Source: an uncultured Pelagibacteraceae bacterium (GTDB lineage: Bacteria; Pseudomonadota; Alphaproteobacteria; Pelagibacterales; Pelagibacteraceae). From it: DNA of 35,880 nt. Position 1 is the first letter of the stretch. Every line of letters begins with the position of its first letter. Under the pieces are notes generated by a model that worked only from the letters and a program-made list of their open reading frames with translations, did not search any database and was not told the origin of the DNA. The stretch covers positions 1-35,880 of the forward strand of contig CACKFA010000009.1 of assembly GCA_902599335.1 (NCBI GenBank). The letters are read 5' to 3'. Made by a program: the position numbers and the translations under genes. Below, one piece after another: positions 31,558 to 35,880 of this stretch.

Positions 31558-33519
31558 TTAATTTTGTAGCTCTAAAATATCTTTAAATTGGTTTAAACTT
31601 TCTGGATTAGCCAAAGCTTCTTTGTTTTTTATTTTAGTTCCTTCAATTATATTTTTGACTGCTAATTCAACAATTTTACCACTTTTAGTTCTTGGTATAT
31701 CGTTTATTTGAATTATTTTTTTCGGCACATGTCTAGGTGAAGCATTTTTTTTAATTTGTAATTTTAATTTTTTTATTAAATTATCATCTAGTTGATACTT
31801 TAAATTTAAAATTACAAATAAAATTATCCGAACATCATTATCCCAAGATTGTCCTACAACTAAAGATTCTTTAATTTCTTTAAACCGCTCTACCTCAGAG
31901 TAAATTTCGGCGGTACCAAGTCTTACACCGCCGGGATTTAAAGTTGTATCTGATCTTCCTGATATTATTAATCCATTATTATTTGTTATTTTAGCATAAT
32001 CTCCATGATGCCATATATTTCTATATTTGTTAAAATAAGCTTTTTTAAATTTAGTATCTTGATGATCATTCCAAAATTTTGAAGGCATAGATGGAAAAGG
32101 ATTAGCACAAACCAATTCACCTTTTTGACCTAATACAGACTTTCCCTTTTCATTGAATACGCGTACATCCATACCCAAACCTTTACTTTGTATTTCTCCC
32201 GCATAAACAGGTTGGTATAAATTTCCTAAAACAAAACAAGAAACAATATCTGTTCCTCCAGATATAGATGCTAAATGAACATTTTTTTTAATATTGTTAT
32301 ATACATATCTAAAACAATCTACTGATAACGGAGACCCAGTAGAGCAAATAGTTCTAAGTTTTTTTAACTTATAAACTTTCTTAAATTTCTTTTGCGTTTT
32401 TCTTAAAGCATCGATGTATTTGGCACTTACTCCAAATAAGGTTATATTTTCTTTATTGGCTATTTTTATAAGAAGATCATCACGTTTATACATTGGGAAA
32501 CCATCAAATAATACAATTGATGCTTTTGATGCTAAAACTGAAATCAGCCAATTCCACATCATCCATCCACATGTTGTAAAATAAAAAACATTGTCATTTT
32601 CTTTAATATCACAATGTAGTTGATGTTCTTTTAAATGCTGAATTAATACACCACCATTTTTATGGCAAATACATTTAGGTTTACCTGTTGTGCCGCTAGA
32701 ATAAAGAATTGCTAGATCATGTTCAAAATCAAATTTATGATATATAAATTTTGAAACGCTTTCCTTAGTGATATTGTTCCAATAATGTGTTTTGATATTT
32801 TTGTATTTTGGAAGTTTTTTTAAAATAGGCTCACCAGGATAAATAGATATAATTACGTGCTTTATTGAAGGAATTTTTTTTATTATTTCAGGTATTCTCT
32901 CTAAAATATTAATTTTTTTTCCGTTGTAAAAATATTGATTAGCAACAATTAAAACTTTTGGTTTAATTTGAGAAAATCTCTCTATAACACCATGAATTCC
33001 AAAATCAGGTGAACAAGATGACCAAATAGCTCCAATAGCAACGGTACCCAAAAAAGCCTCTACTGTTTCAGGTATGTTTGGCATATAAGCTGCTATTCTA
33101 TCTTTTGGCTTAATATTTAATTTATTAAAATTATTTGAAATATTTTTTACATTTTTATTTAAATCATTCCAATTTCGAATCTCGCGATAACCATTTTCGC
33201 TTATAAAAGTAATTGCTTTCTCTTTTGTATTTTTTGAAAGTAAATTTTCACAAAAATTTAATTTTGAATTTGGTAAAAAAATATTTTTATAAAAATTTTT
33301 TGATTTTTTAACTTTAGCATTACCCTTAACCCCCTTAACTTTTGTGAAATCCCACACACTACTCCAGAAATCACCTTGGTTTTTAATTGACCAATCGTGA
33401 ATTTTTTTGAAATTTTCATTATAATTTTTATTAAATCTTTTGGATAAAAATTTTTCAAATTTAAATAAATTTGATTTTTTTTTTGTTTTACTGGATGGCC
33501 TCCAAAGTTTTATATTCAT
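31558..33519 (-). CDS. Acetoacetyl-CoA synthetase
   Basis: A 653-residue ANL-superfamily adenylating enzyme that activates acetoacetate to acetoacetyl-CoA with ATP. It has an N-terminal acetyl-CoA synthetase-type domain (WSIKNQGDFWSSVWDF), the P-loop AILYSSGTTGKPK, TTCGWMMWNWL and GGTDIVSCF. Late motifs include HGDYAKI, GRSDTTLNPGGVRLG and the adenylation Lys in PRTKSGKIVE. The TTLNPGGVR element and length are typical of acetoacetate-CoA ligase and not of acetyl-CoA synthetase. It could feed ketone bodies from leucine breakdown or polymer storage into acetyl-CoA. It appears to be a single-gene unit next to secDF. Confidence 0.9.
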   Translation of the reverse strand: MNIKLWRPSSKTKKKSNLFKFEKFLSKRFNKNYNENFKKIHDWSIKNQGDFWSSVWDFTKVKGVKGNAKVKKSKNFYKNIFLPNSKLNFCENLLSKNTKEKAITFISENGYREIRNWNDLNKNVKNISNNFNKLNIKPKDRIAAYMPNIPETVEAFLGTVAIGAIWSSCSPDFGIHGVIERFSQIKPKVLIVANQYFYNGKKINILERIPEIIKKIPSIKHVIISIYPGEPILKKLPKYKNIKTHYWNNITKESVSKFIYHKFDFEHDLAILYSSGTTGKPKCICHKNGGVLIQHLKEHQLHCDIKENDNVFYFTTCGWMMWNWLISVLASKASIVLFDGFPMYKRDDLLIKIANKENITLFGVSAKYIDALRKTQKKFKKVYKLKKLRTICSTGSPLSVDCFRYVYNNIKKNVHLASISGGTDIVSCFVLGNLYQPVYAGEIQSKGLGMDVRVFNEKGKSVLGQKGELVCANPFPSMPSKFWNDHQDTKFKKAYFNKYRNIWHHGDYAKITNNNGLIISGRSDTTLNPGGVRLGTAEIYSEVERFKEIKESLVVGQSWDNDVRIILFVILNLKYQLDDNLIKKLKLQIKKNASPRHVPKKIIQINDIPRTKSGKIVELAVKNIIEGTKIKNKEALANPESLNQFKDILELQN

Positions 33520-33573
33520 AAAATAATTAAAATACTTCAGAATATTATAATGTAATTTTTAAATTTTTAACGA

Positions 33574-34473
33574 TTAATTTGATTTATTTTGATCGTCTTC
33601 TCTAAAAACTGTTTTTTGTGAAACTCTTAATCTTACTAGAACAGTATTCGCTATATAAATAGAGGAATAAGTTCCAAAAACAACACCCAATATCATAGCA
33701 AGTGAAAATCCTTTAAGTATCTCACCACCAAAAAAATAGATGGCTAATAAAGCCAGTAAAGTAGTTGCAGATGTTATTATGGTTCTTGATAAAGTTTCAT
33801 TAATTGAAATATTTGTTAATTCAAAAATTTTTATATCTGAATATTTTCTTAAATTTTCTCTGACACGATCAAAAATGACCACTGTATCATTCATAGAGTA
33901 TCCTACTATTGTTAATACAGCAGCTATAATTGATAAGTTTATTTCCAAGCTAAACAAAGAAAAAACTCCAAGTGTTACAATAACATCATGAAACAAAGCT
34001 AATATTGCACCTAGACTAAACTGCCATTCAAATCTAATCCAAATGTAAATCAGCATTAATGCTAACGATAAAGATATTGCTATCACTCCTGATTTTAATA
34101 ATTCGGCGCTAACTTTTGGACCAACATTTTCAACTCTTCTAAAATCATAATTGTTTCCAAAAGATTTATCTAAATTAGCTTTAATTTCTTCAATGATATT
34201 CTTCTTATTGTCTTTATTTTCAAATTTAACTAAAAAATCAGTTTCATTACCAAATTTCTTAACTGAAACATCCCCTAAGTCCATTTGATTAAATCTATCT
34301 CTTAACGAGCTAACATTTATTTTTGAGTCTGAGGTCCTTAATTCAATTAAAGTCCCACCTTTGAAATCTATACCAAAATTTAGACCTTTAAAAATTAACA
34401 ATAATAATGAAGCAATAATTAAAACTGATGAGAGTAAATTAAAGTGATTATAATATTTATTAAAAGCAATCAT
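33574..34473 (-). CDS. secF: Protein translocase subunit SecF
   Basis: A 299-residue inner-membrane RND-like protein that works with SecD to drive protein export using the proton gradient. It starts with a membrane span and GLNFGIDFKGGTLIEL (about 30-45), then a periplasmic domain. Five further spans follow, with IVGYSMNDTVVIFDRVREN, TSATTLLALLAIYFFGG and FGTYSSIYIANTV. The start overlaps the secD stop by one base (TAATG). Confidence 0.97.
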   Translation of the reverse strand: MIAFNKYYNHFNLLSSVLIIASLLLLIFKGLNFGIDFKGGTLIELRTSDSKINVSSLRDRFNQMDLGDVSVKKFGNETDFLVKFENKDNKKNIIEEIKANLDKSFGNNYDFRRVENVGPKVSAELLKSGVIAISLSLALMLIYIWIRFEWQFSLGAILALFHDVIVTLGVFSLFSLEINLSIIAAVLTIVGYSMNDTVVIFDRVRENLRKYSDIKIFELTNISINETLSRTIITSATTLLALLAIYFFGGEILKGFSLAMILGVVFGTYSSIYIANTVLVRLRVSQKTVFREDDQNKSN

Positions 34474-35880
34474 TATATTAATTTTTCCTTATCTTTATTT
34501 CTTGATACATAAATACTAGTGAATAATCTTGCTATGAAATATACTGAAAATAGGGTTGTAAATATTCCAACTCCTAATGTTACAGCAAAACCTTTGACTG
34601 GACCTGAACCCATGAAAAATAAAATAATTGCAGCTAGCAATGTAGTAATATTAGCATCTAAAATTGCTGTTCTAGATTTAGTATAACCACCATCAAAAGC
34701 CAAAATATTATTAGTCTCGTCTTTTAATTCTTCTTTTATTCTCTCAAAAATTAAAACATTTGCATCAACAGCCATACCTACTGTTAGAATAATCCCTGCA
34801 ATACCAGGTAATGTTAAAGTAGCTTCAAATAAAGTTAAAACTCCCAAAAGAATAAACAAATTAACTATCAATGTTATATTAGTAATTAATCCAAAAATTT
34901 TATATTTTACGAACATAAAAATTATCACCAGCATAAAACCTATTGCTAAGGCAATCATTCCTGCATTAATTGAGTCTTGTCCAAGATCTGGTCCCACTGT
35001 TCTTTCTTCAATTATTTCTAATGGTGCTGGTAATGCTCCTGATCTTAATAATAAAGCTAGATCCGTTGCTGTTTGAAAGGTGAAGCCACCACTTATCTGA
35101 CCGGATCCACTGGCAATCGTGTCTCTAACTACAGGTGCACTAATAATTTTACCATCTAAAACAATTGCTAATTGCTTTCCAATACCAGTTGACGTTGCCT
35201 TACCAAATCTCTTGGCACCTACTCTATCTAATGTAAATGAAACAATAGTTTGGTTAGCCTGAGTATCCATTTTTGGTTGAGCATCAAGTAAATTTTCGCC
35301 ACTTATTATAATTCTTTTACTAACCGTGGCTTCTTCTAGACCATCTTCAAATTTTAACTTTTCAACACCAAAACGATCATTTTCGTCATTTGTTACAAAT
35401 CGAAAAGTAAGGTTTGCAGTTTTACCTAGTAATGATTTTATTCTCATCGGATCATCTAATCCAGGTAACTCTACTAAAATTCGATTATTTCCTCTTTTAA
35501 GTATGTTAGGCTCATTAGTTCCAACTTCATCTACTCTTCTTCTAACTATTTCTATAGCTTGATCTTGAGAAGAAGTTTTAAGTTTAATTAAACCTTGTCT
35601 TGTAAAAGTAACTTTAAAATTAAAACCTGTATCTTCAATTTCTAATTGATGTGATTTAAATCTTGGGTAATAAGGGTTAAGGTCACTATTTTCATCCTGA
35701 AAAACATCTAAGACAGATTGCTTATCATCATCTGTTACATTAAAAAAAATATTTTGATTTTCTATCTTTATATTATTGATTTTAATATTTTTTTCTTTGA
35801 AGTAATTTCTGATTGTTGTTGTTAAGTTTTGTAATTTTTGTTGAATTACAGGTTCATTATCAATTTCAAGTAATAGATAT
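34473..35880 (-). CDS. secD: Protein translocase subunit SecD (5' end outside window)
   Basis: The reading frame is open to the right edge, so the gene is cut by the window and the ATG at 35447 is internal. The part present includes the periplasmic P1 domain (AIEIVRRRVDEVGTNEP, RGNNRILVELPGLDDP, RFGKATSTGIGKQLAIVLDG) and the membrane region (PGIAGIILTVGMAVDANVLIFERIKEEL, FAVTLGVGIFTTLFS). With SecF it pulls exported proteins across the inner membrane. About 468 codons are visible; a full SecD would need roughly 40-60 more N-terminal residues, with the first span. Confidence 0.97.
   Translation of the reverse strand, partial: YLLLEIDNEPVIQQKLQNLTTTIRNYFKEKNIKINNIKIENQNIFFNVTDDDKQSVLDVFQDENSDLNPYYPRFKSHQLEIEDTGFNFKVTFTRQGLIKLKTSSQDQAIEIVRRRVDEVGTNEPNILKRGNNRILVELPGLDDPMRIKSLLGKTANLTFRFVTNDENDRFGVEKLKFEDGLEEATVSKRIIISGENLLDAQPKMDTQANQTIVSFTLDRVGAKRFGKATSTGIGKQLAIVLDGKIISAPVVRDTIASGSGQISGGFTFQTATDLALLLRSGALPAPLEIIEERTVGPDLGQDSINAGMIALAIGFMLVIIFMFVKYKIFGLITNITLIVNLFILLGVLTLFEATLTLPGIAGIILTVGMAVDANVLIFERIKEELKDETNNILAFDGGYTKSRTAILDANITTLLAAIILFFMGSGPVKGFAVTLGVGIFTTLFSVYFIARLFTSIYVSRNKDKEKLI

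Overview
This window looks like chromosome of a streamlined marine alphaproteobacterium, most likely SAR11 (Pelagibacterales). The reasons are very high A+T, gene spacing of a few bases or overlaps almost everywhere, almost no Shine-Dalgarno sequences, and several gene orders I recall from alphaproteobacteria: mltB-rlpA-dac-tmk-holB-metG-tatD-MBL, gyrA-coaD-ppi-tgt, ssb/uvrA divergent, an NDUFS4-type complex I subunit, and sdhE beside recG. The assignment is by recognition, not by a database search.

Positions 1-5410 are accessory. They hold a minimal alkyltransferase-type DNA repair gene coupled to an unrecognised 56-residue membrane ORF, a divergently placed tyrosine recombinase, and then a very A+T-rich minus-strand run of surface-glycan genes: a methyltransferase, a NodB-type deacetylase, a frameshifted GT9 glycosyltransferase, a CgeB-like glycosyltransferase and a GIY-YIG protein. 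The run abuts the 3' end of a tRNA-Glu gene, the classic edge of an integrative or hypervariable island; the other edge is not in the window.

Positions 5416-10158 are core genes. On the minus strand tRNA-Pro leads into an NDUFS4-like gene, an SbmA/BacA-like transporter and class II fructose-bisphosphatase. On the plus strand are a zinc-ribbon membrane protein, nhaA and a secreted glutathione peroxidase. Positions 10153-18511 are one long minus-strand overlapping operon linking an EamA permease, peptidoglycan enzymes (MltB, RlpA-like, D,D-carboxypeptidase), DNA precursor and replication genes (tmk, holB), metG, tatD and an MBL hydrolase.

Positions 18598-22672 contain tRNA-Ser, sdhE, recG, a DUF502 membrane protein with an upstream 25-codon ORF, an M48 lipoprotein protease and tRNA-Lys. 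Positions 22757-35880 contain tgt-ppi-coaD-gyrA-ssb on the minus strand, uvrA and a PuuD-like membrane protein on the plus strand, then acetoacetyl-CoA synthetase, secF and an incomplete secD on the minus strand.

The observations most worth following are a Tgt that keeps its catalytic residues but has lost three of its four zinc ligands, in a locus where queA is missing from the place it often occupies; the GT9 gene broken by exactly one base; the coupled small membrane ORF plus minimal alkyltransferase beside the recombinase; and two cases where a protein start codon lies only 5-6 nt after the encoded CCA of a tRNA. I saw no CRISPR array, insertion sequence, rRNA or recognisable riboswitch.
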